Origin: Puccinia triticina
Taxonomy: Eukaryota; Basidiomycota; Pucciniomycetes; Pucciniales; Pucciniaceae
Length of the DNA stretch: 64,000 nt
Reading direction: 5' to 3'
NCBI RefSeq assembly: GCF_026914185.1
Contig: NC_070565.1
Location: 558,001-622,000 of the forward strand
Shown here: piece after piece, positions 40,840 to 52,318 of the stretch
How positions within the stretch are numbered: position 1 is the stretch's first letter
Layout: every line of letters starts with the position of its first letter
Notes under the pieces: generated by a model
What the model saw: the letters and a program-made list of their open reading frames with translations, nothing else
Databases searched by the model: none
What the model was told of the DNA's origin: nothing
Translations under genes and position numbers: made by a program

Positions 40840-43331
40840 AAAGACCATTTTGAGCCAGAAGGTGCAAGGGATACCAAATCCAAGTTGTCATCATCACACA
40901 CTATCAGCCCCTCTTCAGCTTGGATCCAGTTCTGCGCGCATACAAGGGCTTCAAGAGTGGTCGGTTGTAATCGTGTTTGCTTACTGCCGAGTACTCTTCC
41001 GCCTGTGGAGAATGCCGACTCCGATGCAATCGATGTCATCGGAGTCATAAGAACTGATCTTGCAAGTATCACAAGCGTTGGGAACTGATTGATGTGGGTG
41101 CTCCACCAGGAGAGAACAGAAAACAACTGTTGTGTTTCAACAACAATCGGAGGTTCCTGGAGATAGATTTCTAGCTCGGCCGTTGTAGAGACCAATTGGG
41201 CAACCTTCTTCTTCTTGAGATATTTCTTGAATCACTCATCATCTTCATCAATAGTTGCAGTGTGTCTTGCAACGGCCGACTTGTTTTCATAAAGATCAGG
41301 GCTTGAGCAACTGTTTGATGCGAGTGATTTGTTTTTGTTGCAAATCACTTCATCAAACCAGGCGGATAAATTTTTTTTAATCTGTTGATTGTGATTATAG
41401 CATCATCCTCGCCAAGTTCTTTGGAGAGAATTGATTCAATCCGCTGGAACTTGCAACAAGGATCAAAGACTTGGTTAACTTGATTGCTGTGATATCTTCC
41501 ATTGGAAGCCAGTATTTGTCGAATTTCTCCTGCATTGGCTGGATCATTTCGAGTATGTGAGGCAATCTGCTTTTTTGAGAGACTTTGAGCTCCTTGTTGA
41601 TCTTCTTCATTGTTTTTTAGGCAATGTGTGCAGTAGGGTATTGTGTCATTCCAAGTTTTAAAGTAGCTAGATTGAATAATCATTAAATTTGATGTCAGCT
41701 ATTTGATGTATGATAATTCAATGCAGAAAATAAGGCCCCGTTTGGCTGCCACGTTATACCTCATAAATGGTCGAATTTATGACGCGCAACCCCCGGGGGT
41801 TTCAAAGTTTTGGTGGCAACGGGGGGCAAACTTTGGGTTGCGGCGTCATAAATTTGACAATTCATGACGTATAACGCGGCAGCCAAACGGGGCCTAAGAA
41901 AAGACTGACCGGAGTGGAAAGCAGACAAAGATTCCTTCATAGTAGCAATCTCCACACACTCGGTTGAGGTAGGACAGTGAGAGTAGTTAGCATCTTGAAT
42001 TGCGAGCTGGTCAAATTCTTCCTTATACGGGAGGGCCGAGTTGATCATGAGAAAAGTGGAGTTCCAGCGGGTTGGAACATCCACAGATGGAAGGGCTTGC
42101 TGTTCCATTCCGATGATATCAATTGCCTCCTTGAAGGACTGCTTGCGCGAAGGGGTGCTCTTGGTGTAAAAAACGCTGTCCCGAATCTTATTGATAGCTT
42201 CAGAGAAGATCTTCAGGCCGTCCTTCACAACCAAATTGATAACGTGTGCAAGGCACCAAACATAGAAATACTTTCCATTCATATCAAGGGGAACAGTTCT
42301 CCGAGCTGAAATGACGGATATCACTTGAGTGATCGCAGAGTTGTTGCTTGCGGCGTTGTCAACGGTGATTGATGCCACCTTTTCCAAAATTTTCCATTCA
42401 ACCATGGTGCTTAAAAGTTGGTCAGAAATAGTGACGCCAGTGTGGGGAGTAGGAAGCTCTTTGAACAAGATGATGTGATTATTCAGATGCCAGTTGGATG
42501 TAATAAAATGAGCCAAAACAACCATATACAGTGTTTGGTTAGACGATGTCCAGAGATCAGTAGTTAAGGCAATTTGATCAACCCCAGAAATCTTGACCGC
42601 TAGCAATTCTTTCATTGTATTGTAAATTTCCATGATATCGGTCTTGAGGGTTGTACAAGTAAAGAACTTGAACTTGGGTTGTAATGAGGCAACAAAGGCC
42701 TGGAATAAAGGTTGTTCAACAAAGACAAAGAGCAGTTTGTGTGTGATAATCATTTTTGTTAGAAGCTCGTGTGAGGCGGTCTGAGAGAATATCCAATTGG
42801 ATGCGTTTGATCCTTCCACGCTGGCTGACAGTTTCAACATTGTTTGCTTGCTGGAGGTGAGGAAGGAGCTGCATTGTTTGAGGTGACGCCATAAATGCTT
42901 GGTCCCATTGCTGCTCTTACCTTCAAGTTGTACTCGACAGTAATGACAATGAGCCTTTGTGCCTTCACCTAAAAAATTAAAACAAAGAAAGGTTATGATT
43001 GGCAGTTAGCAGAATGAAGTTATGAACACATGACTTCGAAGAAGAAAAAAAAAGTAGACTTGCCGGTTACTTTCTTGGTGAAGTGCTCCCAGATGTCGCT
43101 GGTTGTCTTCTGTTTTTTTGAAGCTTGATTGGTTGATTGAGATTCTTGCGCGCTGGATACTTCATGTTCTGTTTTTTTTTTCACATTGGGCTGAGACGTC
43201 TGACCGGGACCCTGGGTGGTAGTTGCTGTACTGGTGACTTGAGAAACCACGATGGAGGCCAAAGAATCTTCTTCTTTGTCAGACAAACTGGGAATCACGG
43301 CCGCAGGTTGTTTTCTCTTGGACCGTTGCAT
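40840..43331 (-). pseudogene. hAT transposase (BED finger to dimerisation domain), decayed
   Basis: N-terminus from about 43331 (MQRSKRKQPAAVIPSLSD), then SDIWEHFTKKVTG joined by a GC-AG intron (43063-42969) to a BED zinc finger HCHYCRVQLEG...GTKHLWRHLKQC (42968-42845). Catalytic core: LTTDLWTSSNQTLYMVV (D), SITVDNAASNNSAI (D), VWCLAHVINLVVKDGL, VDVPTRWNSTFLMI. C-terminal dimerisation domain at 41195-40900: SWWSTHINQFPTLVILA and SIASESAFSTGGRVL. The part between (41640-41345) needs a frameshift near 41475 to join EKFDKYWLPM with QVFDPCCKF, so the gene is probably dead. MITE at 41734 sits in what looks like an intron (GTCAGT...ATCTAG). Confidence 0.8.
41734..41894. mobile_element. 161-bp Tourist-like MITE, copy 2
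   Basis: Same family as 31180-31340, inverted; perfect 3-bp duplication TAA (41731-41733, 41895-41897), the target preference of PIF/Harbinger MITEs. Confidence 0.88.
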
Positions 43332-43354
43332 TGTTGGGGTAGGAGTTGGACCGT

Positions 43355-44217
43355 TGTGGTGCTCCATTCCAAACCATAAGTAGTATTTTATTATTTTATT
43401 TTACATGTATTCATCATTACACTGCCTATTACCCCACACCCCTTCACAAATATCTCATTATTATTGCATATTCAGATTCTACGCCTCATTTCACCTATAG
43501 TCACTCATACACAGTACCCCTTTATCTACAATGGTTCAATAGTTATAGAGGATATAAGACTTACAGAAACCTTACAGTCTTCATCAGTTACAATACTTGT
43601 TTCATTAGTAACTTAGTTGAATCATTACATCACATTCTTTTCATAGATATTTTCTCACATACTAAACTCTTGACATACATTGCTCATTATGTACTGTGCC
43701 TATTGTACACATTACATCATTGGATCTGTGCTTACCCCTTTCAGTAGTGCTCATCATTAAAAGCTGTTACTATGTTCACATCACTCTTCATCATTTGTAC
43801 AACCTTCATTCCCATAGCCAGAACTCCTCAATGTCTGTGCTCATCCTTCCTTCATATAAGAACTGTCCTTCCCCCCCTCACTTGTACCTTATGCAGAATT
43901 TTAGATACAGAAATTATAGTACCCATTCTCATCAACCCATTGCTATTGAATCATTGCCATTGCTTTGCTCCTTTCAACCATTGCCCCAACCCTCTCATCC
44001 TCAGTAGCCAAGCAGTAGTTAAAGCTCATAGTACTAGCTCCTAAGATTAAGTAGAAATCAGCCACACATTTTCTTTCTTTTTCTTAGTGTTACTCTCATC
44101 CCCTCAGCATTAGTCAGGAAGGCAGCCTCATCAGCACCCTTGCATAGCTTACATTAGTACTAGTGTTGCTATCCATTTCCCTTCCAAGCTCTATTTTCCC
44201 CTTTGAGTAGTTCCACA
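43355..44217 (+). repeat. solo LTR of the gypsy family
   Basis: TGTGGTGCTCC...TTCCACA, 863 bp, homologous to the 963-bp LTRs at 13756 and 26118 but visibly diverged and with one instead of two copies of the 92-bp internal unit. Flanks CCGT/CTGT. Inserted just upstream of the hAT transposase start. Confidence 0.88.
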
Positions 44218-44468
44218 CTGTAGGATGGGTGAGGGGATATCTGATATCCTGATTACATTGGACTTAATTGGGTCAGGGTTGGGTCATCGGGCCGACCCAA
44301 AAAGGAATTTGCCTGCCCAAACCCAAACCCGATTAACAATTGGGTCTTGCCGGGTCGGGTCGGAAATTGAGTTTATGACTATTAGGCTACCCAAACCCAA
44401 CCCAAGACCCATTGGGTCTTGGGTCTCTGTTGGGTTGACCCAACCCACTTGAATCCTGAGATTCAGCT

Positions 44469-45246
44469 GTGGTAGACAGAAAGGTTCCCCTACATCAAAA
44501 ATAAAAAAAAATCTTTGTTTTCATTTCTTTACATAATATTCATCAGAAATCACGGACTATGGCGCAAGAACAGGACTCTACAGGACTAGAAGTTATATTC
44601 CAAGCTACATTACACCTCACCTCCTATTACAACCTCATGTTTACATACACAACCCAGCTGCTGGACAGCTACACATACTCATTTACACTGCATAGTATGT
44701 ACATACATTCTAAATTAGTGGATTTTCCCAACTGACATCTGCAGGTGACATCATAGAAGTACCACATTAAATCCCTCATGTTCTGACCAATCACAGTCAC
44801 TCATTCAGATGTTTGTACCTTCTACATGTCATGTACATTTCCAACCAACCACATTCACTCATTCAGTTTCCCTGCAGCTAAAATCCCTCATACAGGGCTT
44901 CCTTGTAGCTAAATTCCCTCACATTTGTCTATATAAGGAGCTCTCTCCCCCCCTCAGTTCAGTACCCACCTATCACATACCCCACAACATTACATACCAT
45001 CCAAACCCTTGACACATTATAACAACCCTTACCAACTCAATAACAGCTGAACTCACTCTCCTATTCTCATATCTCTCACCTCAGTTCATTACTCACCAAT
45101 TACAGTCACCCCAACATTTACATTTACAATCTTACATATACTTAACAACCTACATACATAACAACCCTTACATTAACAATAACAACAATGCATTCAGTGT
45201 CATCAACAAGTTCATCTTGAACCAACCAACCTTATCACTTCATTGA

Positions 45247-45278
<32 letters not shown>

Positions 45279-45290
45279 ATCTGATAGTAT
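44469..45290 (+). repeat. LTR-like CpG-poor sequence
   Basis: Begins TGTGGTAGACAG beside the hAT end, has TATA box CTATATAAGG (44932), a C-rich start-like stretch and CAACAACCC-rich tail. No partner or duplication found; could be another solo LTR. Confidence 0.3.
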
Positions 45291-46005
45291 AGAAGGGCAG
45301 AGTTTGCACCTCCATCATCCCCTTCTCCATTCAGCAAAAGCTTCTCAGGAACACTTTTGAGTCTTACACTGCTGAGTCCTCATTCCCCGTACACGGATTG
45401 GGAGAAGGCAGGCGCACTTTTGAGCGGATCCCAAGCCTCCAGGATTGGTAATCTGTGCAGTTTGAGGCAGAAGAGACCTAGGCACATTTAGATGGTGGGT
45501 TAGTTTTGGGAGCCTTTCTCAGGCAAACAAATATTCACCACTCACCTCTCACCATTGTCCTTGCCCTGGCATCCATGTCTCCATATCATACTTGTGATAG
45601 CCTGATGCACCTAACTCCTGACTTGACATCTCCAAGACCCTTGTGGGTGGACAGGGGGCAGTGTGGTGAATGTGTGGCGTTGGATGTTTCCTGGGTTGTT
45701 GTTTGCCAGGGCAAGGACCACACATGGTATGTATGCGGGTTGTTGGGAGTGGCGTGTTGGGTGGTGCGGCAAGGTGGAGGTGCCACCAAGGCAGTTACGG
45801 TAACTTAGGAAGGCGGGTGGTGCTTGCTAAAGGTGCGGTGCAGTGGGGTGTTGCTGGTGGGTATATAAAGAGGAGGGGGTGAGCCGTTTGATCCTCATGG
45901 GATTTGGTTTTGTCTGCCCCCTCCCTGGGAGGCCCGTAACTGCTTGGTTAAGCCCTCCCTGGCTAGTTTACCAACCGGTCCTCTTTTGCTTGTTGCTCCG
46001 GCACA
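45291..46005. other. no gene seen
   Basis: G-rich stretch with a TATA-like GTATATAAAG at 45859; open frames on both strands here look like chance. Confidence 0.35.
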
Positions 46006-47148
46006 CACCAGGGGAGATATGTTCCCACTCCCCAGGGAGTGCCAGAGCTGAATTTGATGTGAGTTTTGGTCGGATGTGAGCCTGATGTGCATCAGTAACT
46101 CATCCCTAAATGAATTGAAGTGGATGCAGAAGTGAGTCAAAAGTCAGTCAGAATTGATTTGGGAGTCAACACAATGGTGTGTAGAATTCTTTTGTTTTCT
46201 AGGTACAACTAGAGGAAAAAATATGATGAAATGACATTTCACCCAAGTCCAACTCATCAATTGCTCCTGTTTGATGATGTCAAAGGATAGGAAAGCAAAA
46301 TTGCCATTCTTGAATGTAATTCCTGTAAAAAAAAAATGAGTTTCTTGTCATCCAAGTATATTAAAGCCTCAGTTTCGTGGAAAAAAAATTCAAGGGTTTC
46401 CCCTACAAATGACCAAAATACAAAAAAAAAAAATCAAAGGTTTCCCCTTTTACAAAATAAGCATCCACAGGCTGAGATTCAGCTCACAAATTAAGCAAAA
46501 CACAAAAAAAAAGACTAGAATACAACATGATAAAACAAGCCTGCACCCTGCCACCTAACATCAGCAAGCTGATGTATCATGGCCCACCACCCATCCCTGT
46601 CTAGCAGGGTTAAAAAGTGGTGAGAGGAAGACCCCCAGCCCGTAAGCACAGGGGGGTCCACGAGTATCCCCCGCCGGACTGCGCAAATGCAACAGCGGAC
46701 GGGGGTGAGACGACCCCCCGGCTGGAAACCAGCCCGAGGAGTTGCCTGAGGAAATAACGTTGACTCAGGACCAGTATTTATAGACGCAGCCGCACCAGAA
46801 CCCTTCTGCGGCGCTATCAACTGATCTACCGCTCCACGACTGGTTGTCTTGGAAATCACTCACAGCTACCAAACAAGCCCTCACATATACCTATGCTCAG
46901 CCACCGCATCAAGATCAACCAGACCACCACCGCTCCAGATGTTGCATGGCGTTAACAGTGGTGTCAACACCATGCCCCTTTGACGCCACCACCACAGCCT
47001 CAGGTATGTCTGAATTTCACAGTACGTAGTGCTTTGAGAAGACCCTAACACTGACTCTGCGTGTAATACTATGTTTCAGGTTCAACCACACAATCCAGGT
47101 ACGAGGCATTCCAAGGCTGATTCTTCGCTCATCCACTGACCTGGAGAC

Positions 47149-48130
47149 TTGACCTTTTCACCTCCCCGCCTCATTAATAGTCCGTCCCCGGTCCGGGTTG
47201 GAGGAAGAGGCGGTGGTCAAGTAGGACCAACAGAGCTTGTAGATTGCCCTGATCAAATGGATCACCTCCCTCGTCGCCGTCTTTGTGCCAAGCTTGATTC
47301 ATTGTACCTCCGCCCGACGCCAGCTCACCGCGATCTCCCGGCTGCTCTTCAACAATGGTACCTTCGCCCGAAGCCAGCTCACTCCAGCCCGCTCGCCCGA
47401 TCTTTGCAAGAGCCATCCACTACTGACCATCGTCACGCGCAGGGGAGAGCGGACGAAGACGAGCCAAGTGAAATCAAGGGGAACCTGGCCTTCTGGTCCT
47501 CCAGGTCCGCCGCCTGGACCTCCAAAACCGCCGCGACTCCCGCCACCACCTTTGTCAAACTCATCGCCAAAGTCGACATCCTTGCCCTCCCGCCCATCGT
47601 CTCCATCGACTTCGTCCAGCGCTTCTTTGCCTACCATGTCGCCGCTGCCCTTGTCCTCCTCTTCCAGCACAACATGCATCCCCTCCCCGACTCAATTCTT
47701 GCCAGAACTTGCAGGCTCAAGCTCTGCTTGGACACGCCTAGAGACCTTGCTAGCTACCTTCCTCAAAGCTGTCAGTGCCCAATGCTTGTATCAAGAAAAA
47801 TAATGCCTCACCCTGCTCTCGATCACCGTTGAGTCCCATTGGCTGATCCTCTTTTGCCAGCCCATTTTCATCTCAGGCTTGGTTTGGTTGATTGGCTCTA
47901 GAGGAGGAGACGACGTTGACAATGGGGGATGGCAAATGGAGCTCGGAACATGCGCCGATGCTGCTGCATTAAGCCTTGACCGCCAAGCATGAAGGCGCAG
48001 CAGCAGCCTCCTTCTCCTTGTTGGAGGGGGATGGGGAGGAGAAAAAGATCTTCAACCAGGTTGCCGAGATCTTCTTCCGCCCCCAAAGCTGCACCCGCCT
48101 CCTCGCTGTCCTACTCGGCCTTCTATCCTA
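47149..48130 (+). other. GC-rich open reading region, possible unknown gene relic
   Basis: 47149-47832 is open in one frame; the part VKLIAKVDILALPPIVSIDF with VQRFFAYHVAAALVLLFQHN looks protein-like, and a later in-phase-less stretch at 47975-48128 reads SFSLLEGDGEEKKIFNQVAE. High GC at third positions and tandem CTCACTCC/GCCCGAAGCCAGCTCAC repeats (47330-47390) warn that this may be chance. Family unknown. Confidence 0.25.
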
Positions 48131-48185
48131 GACGACCGGGCGCTGATCCCGGGCCCGGGCGAGCTGTTTTGGAGCGTGGCCAAGG

Positions 48186-48244
48186 GCTCTTATGCGCTCA
48201 AACGACTAGCCAAGACTTGGCTATTCGTTTGAGCGCATAAGAGC
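48186..48244. repeat. 59-bp near-perfect palindrome
   Basis: Arms 48186-48214 and 48216-48244 (GCTCTTATGCGCTCAAACGA...), 28 of 29 paired around one unpaired base. Confidence 0.92.
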
Positions 48245-49588
48245 TAAGAAGAAGATGTGAAACGAAATTTTGAGCCCGACAAAGAACAGGAAAATAAGGG
48301 GCGCCCCAAGCCCCGCAAACAGCACGTGCGCGTGGCTGTGCCCACCACCCAACAGACGCTCCCGCCGCACCACAAGAAACGGCCCACCACGCTCCGCTGC
48401 CACTCTCAGTCTCTCGCCCCCCATCCGCTACTGGTTCTGGTGGGGTTTCGCGGAAGCCGTTGGTGATCTGTAAGGATGACTTTTCTTTGGTTTTGAGAAC
48501 TTTTGTCATTGTTTCCATGTGTATTTTTATCTGACATGCAATTCTAAGGTGAACTCTTTGCATTGAACCCTGGAGAAGACCCTCTTATGATTTGATAGGT
48601 GAAAAAGAAAACATCAAGGATAAGTTTACTAAAGACAAAATGATCCACTTATCTAAACAATGAGATAGTTCAATTTGATTTAATTGATAATCTGGTCAAA
48701 CATCAACTAATTCTTGTAAATTTTGGGTAAACTAAGATCAAACTAAAATAATTGAGTGAGCATATTTACTTGGTTTTTTGAGCTAAATAAGAAGATTGTC
48801 ACTGCAAAATGGCAATTGATTAAAATCCAAAGGGTGGACGTCTGAAGAGCAACATCTTAATCTTCTCTATGTTTGTACATTTATATGGGGAAATCCCTTT
48901 TGTTACTTGGGGCTTTTGAAAAGGGCAAACCCATGATGAGTTTTTTGTGATTTTGATACTTTTGTAGGAGGGATCCTTGAAGTTTTATTCTATGATTTGC
49001 AGGATTTCAATCTACTTATTTGGAACTCATGCAACTTTTTGGGGCAGTTGGGGAAATCATGCAATGCACTACATGATTTCTCCAATTTCCCAAAAATTCA
49101 TTTGCCTGATGGTATATTAGAAATTTTGTAAGGGGGGGTGGAAGGGATAAATCTGCCATGTGGCAAATGTTTTGAGGGATAGGAGCAGGAAAAGTCATGA
49201 CTCATCTGGCCCTAGAATGTGCAGCGGCGCAGCCGCCTTGGCCTCTAGTTCACATTATATGCCCTCATGTACAAAATTAAAGTAAAAGTCAACTTGGTAT
49301 TATTGAGTTTAGAATTTTGGAATGTGGTAATGTTGCAGTAAAATTAGTGAAACCCATTTTTTTGGAAATGCTGTAATTAATTTGAATTTGGCTAAAAAAA
49401 TGGTGATAAACTATTGTATTGGGGTGAAAGTCTGAGGTAAGTCAAGGTTGGATTGCAGTGCCACCCCAGTTTGGCCACATATCCTGGCCTCTTCACAAAA
49501 ATGATTGTGTGATTTTTTGTTTTTTTTTTTTGCTTTTCAAAATCCACATGTGCACATGCAAGTGAACTTCTTTGCACTTTGCTAATAG
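48245..49588. other. no gene seen
   Basis: AT-rich. GCAGCGGCGCAGCCGC palindrome at 49223-49238 recurs inverted near 57470. Confidence 0.4.
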
Positions 49589-49589
49589 T

Positions 49590-49718
49590 CACCCTAATGT
49601 ACGTGCGTACATTGAGGTGGAAATATCACAGGATGGGCCTTTCACAGCCACATGAAAAGTAAAAACTTTGTGTTGAGACACCAATTTTCCCCCTGATGTA
49701 CACGAGTACATGAGGGGG
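49590..49718. repeat. pair of hairpin units, period 99
   Basis: CACCCTAATGTACGTGCGTA... (49590-49619) and CCCCCTGATGTACACGAGTA... (49689-49718) are each inverted repeats; the sequence after each (CTTTCACA..CCATGAAAAG) is also conserved. Confidence 0.75.
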
Positions 49719-50006
49719 ACAATATGACATACTGCGCCTTTCACATCCCCATGAAAAGGACACACTGGTCATGGAGCCAAGAAAGGCCTATATTTTGGAT
49801 GAGTTCTGGATGAATTCCAGATGAGTTCTGAATTATTCCTTGGCAAGTTATGGTTTATTTCAGGATGATTTCCAACTGATTTCAAGCTGACTTCCAGTCT
49901 TGTTCATACCTGTTCAATATATCTTTACCAAAGGACTCCAGCACAGTTATGGAAAAGAGTTACGGTAAGGCACTCCCTGGGGAGTGGGAACATATCTCCC
50001 CTGGTG

Positions 50007-52318
50007 ACAGCTGGAGGGTCATCCATAGGGCCTTTGGGCCTTTGCGGATATTTCAACGTGCCAGGCAATTTTTGCCTCATTTTGTGAGAAAAAAAAATAC
50101 CCCAAAACTTAGATCTGCAGGTCTAGAATTCTGTGGATTTAAGAAAGTGGGATTTACAATAAAGAGAGACCTGGCGTAACATTACAAAAATATGGGCATT
50201 TGCTTTCCTACCCTTGTATGTGGACATTTGAAGATAAAGATCAGTATTTAGTACTTGTGCTGGCATCTGTACCTTCTGAATATTTTGATGCTCGAAAGAG
50301 AGACATTGCGGAAAACAATAAGAATTGGGAGTGTTCTTGGCAATTTAATGTCTGGATTAGAATGAATTGATGGACAATCTCGAGGCCTAAATCATACATG
50401 GAAGATGTGCTAGAGATTTGTATTGGAAAAGAAAAATATTGTGGTAGTTCTCGTTTAGGAAGACAATGAAGAACTGGTCACGGATTTTTTAACGCGGAAT
50501 TGAAACAAGAGTCCATATGGAAGTGGTCGTGGAGTGAGGATAGGGTTATAATATTGCCCACACCAGGAGAAGGGAGAAAATCGAAAACCGTATTTGGAGG
50601 AGATTTTCATCGATATTGGTTCATCCTGCGGGTGGAATCCAATATTCTTCAGCTTTATCCGCTGACGCGTATTTGAGGGTAGCCGCCTTCGAATCGTGGG
50701 CTGCCTCGCCGGCAATCTGCATTCCTTGTGTGCTGTCCGCCAGTTGACAGATAAACCATGAGTGGCATAAGGCGCTAGATGCAGTGAGTCGCATCTTCTG
50801 ATGCTAAAGGGTGGGGGAAAGTGTAACGATTGTGTATGTTGGACGGTACGAGGGACATGGGTTTTTGATGCTCATCTGCAAGGCCTTGTCTTGTTTCGGA
50901 GCAAGCTGACCGATCCGTTTGATTTCCACATCGCCGATGGGCTCCGCTTGTCTCAAGGTAAACTACATGAGCCTTGCGCCGGGGTGGTAGGTATGAGGTG
51001 TCTCTAGCATTCGACTTCAGCTGCAGCATGTCCGCTTGTGGCTCCATGTGCGGTGTTTAAGACTGCTTGCTCATTACCTTTCTTCAGTAAACGACGGGAA
51101 TGTCATGTCTATAACAATTCTGCTTTCGCTTCATTCTTCATTCTTGCACTTGTGCATTCCGGGGGTATTCATAACCACAAGTCACTCGAGACAACGGAGC
51201 AGGAACCTATCCCGCATATAGTGATGTAGGGCTCAATTATGTTTCCCTTGTGCCAGCTAGGTCTTACTCAGCTTCTCTGATCCTTGCTTTCCTTTCGTCC
51301 GTTTTGCAATCTAAAATCCTGAGAGACAGTGACAAAAAGGCTAGTAAACCACTTTTCACTCATAGCTTACAAGGTCGCATGCTTGGAACCACGCCAAAGA
51401 TGCATTCCCAAGGTTTTTCGTGCCAGGACAGTTCCATCACCCGCCGGTGCCCCTTTGATTTGAGTTGGCCTGCCGATCAGCCACCACAGAATCCGGGAGC
51501 CTGTGGGTGCCGTTGATCACTTGAAACGTTGAGCAGCCTGTAAAGGAGTCTTTCAGATCTACTACAAACGCGGTCAAGGATTCCTTTCTTTCCGATCGAT
51601 CAAAAACATGATACCCTTCTCCCTATCTTTGTTCTGGGTACAATTAATATGTCTAACATCGATCCAAATGAACATTTAGATATTTGGTGTTCATACTGAA
51701 CAATTCTGCTTGAGCCAGTACTCTCTTCCTATGCCTTGATTAGGAGTGTTCATCAAAACGGGATAAGATCACCTGATGACGGTCGGAGTTGCAGTTGATC
51801 CCAGAGTGAATGGCGATAAAATCAATGCCACACACGTCTATAATATGTAAAATTTTATATCAAGATCCCTTATAGTCCAGCAGCCGGCTCGGCTGCTCTA
51901 GCTTATACTGAAAAGAGGAGTGGCGAGTTTCAAGGCGAAGTATACTGGACAGCTGACCGATTGAAGCTAGGAAAGGGGAAAGAGGCTGATTCTTGGTTAT
52001 TTATTGGTTAAGATGGGCTGGACCTGCTGACTCCTGAATAAGAGAAGAGGCGATTGAAAGCAACAGCTGACTCCGAAATCGGGTGTATGTAACGTAGCCC
52101 AGTGAGTGGTAGCACACAGCATGCATACACCTTACATCACACTCGTCACACCCGCATGTCACGTGCTTGTTTCATCAGTGTCAGGTTACGCCGGCAGTCC
52201 CCTATAAACTCATCGATAGCAAAGAAGGCGTCATTGAATCCCCACACATTTCCATCCTGTCCAATCCCAATCTTCTGACTTCCTTCCATCACACCTACAT
52301 ATTTACTTGCAAGCCAAG
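50007..52318. other. gene-free region upstream of GDH2
   Basis: No family recognised in any frame. The GDH2 promoter should lie in the last 500 bases; GCATGTCACGTGC (52154) contains a CACGTG E-box. Confidence 0.45.

Larger units (their letters stand above)
40544..44458 (-). mobile_element. hAT transposon with nested insertions
   Basis: Ends CAGGATGTAAACGGGTCGG (40544) and, inverted, CAGGATTCAAGTGGGTTGG (44458), 15 of 19 alike, followed on both sides by subterminal GGGTTGGG/CCCAACCC arrays typical of hAT elements. Flanks GCATTGAG and GATTCAGC are only weakly alike, so the 8-bp duplication is eroded or misplaced. Encloses a hAT transposase, a MITE and a solo LTR. Confidence 0.7.
46006..50006. 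repeat. perfect 38-bp inverted repeat 4 kb apart
   Basis: CACCAGGGGAGATATGTTCC...GTGCC at 46006-46043 and its exact inverse at 49969-50006. Subterminal DNA on both sides carries GATGAGTTCTGGATG-like repeats (46100 region and 49795-49870). No flanking duplication or transposase found, so a 4-kb non-autonomous transposon is only a possibility. Confidence 0.55.

Noticed and set aside
46515..46859. 115-codon minus-strand frame
   Set aside because: No recognisable domain, no splice or start context, low-complexity GC-rich DNA.
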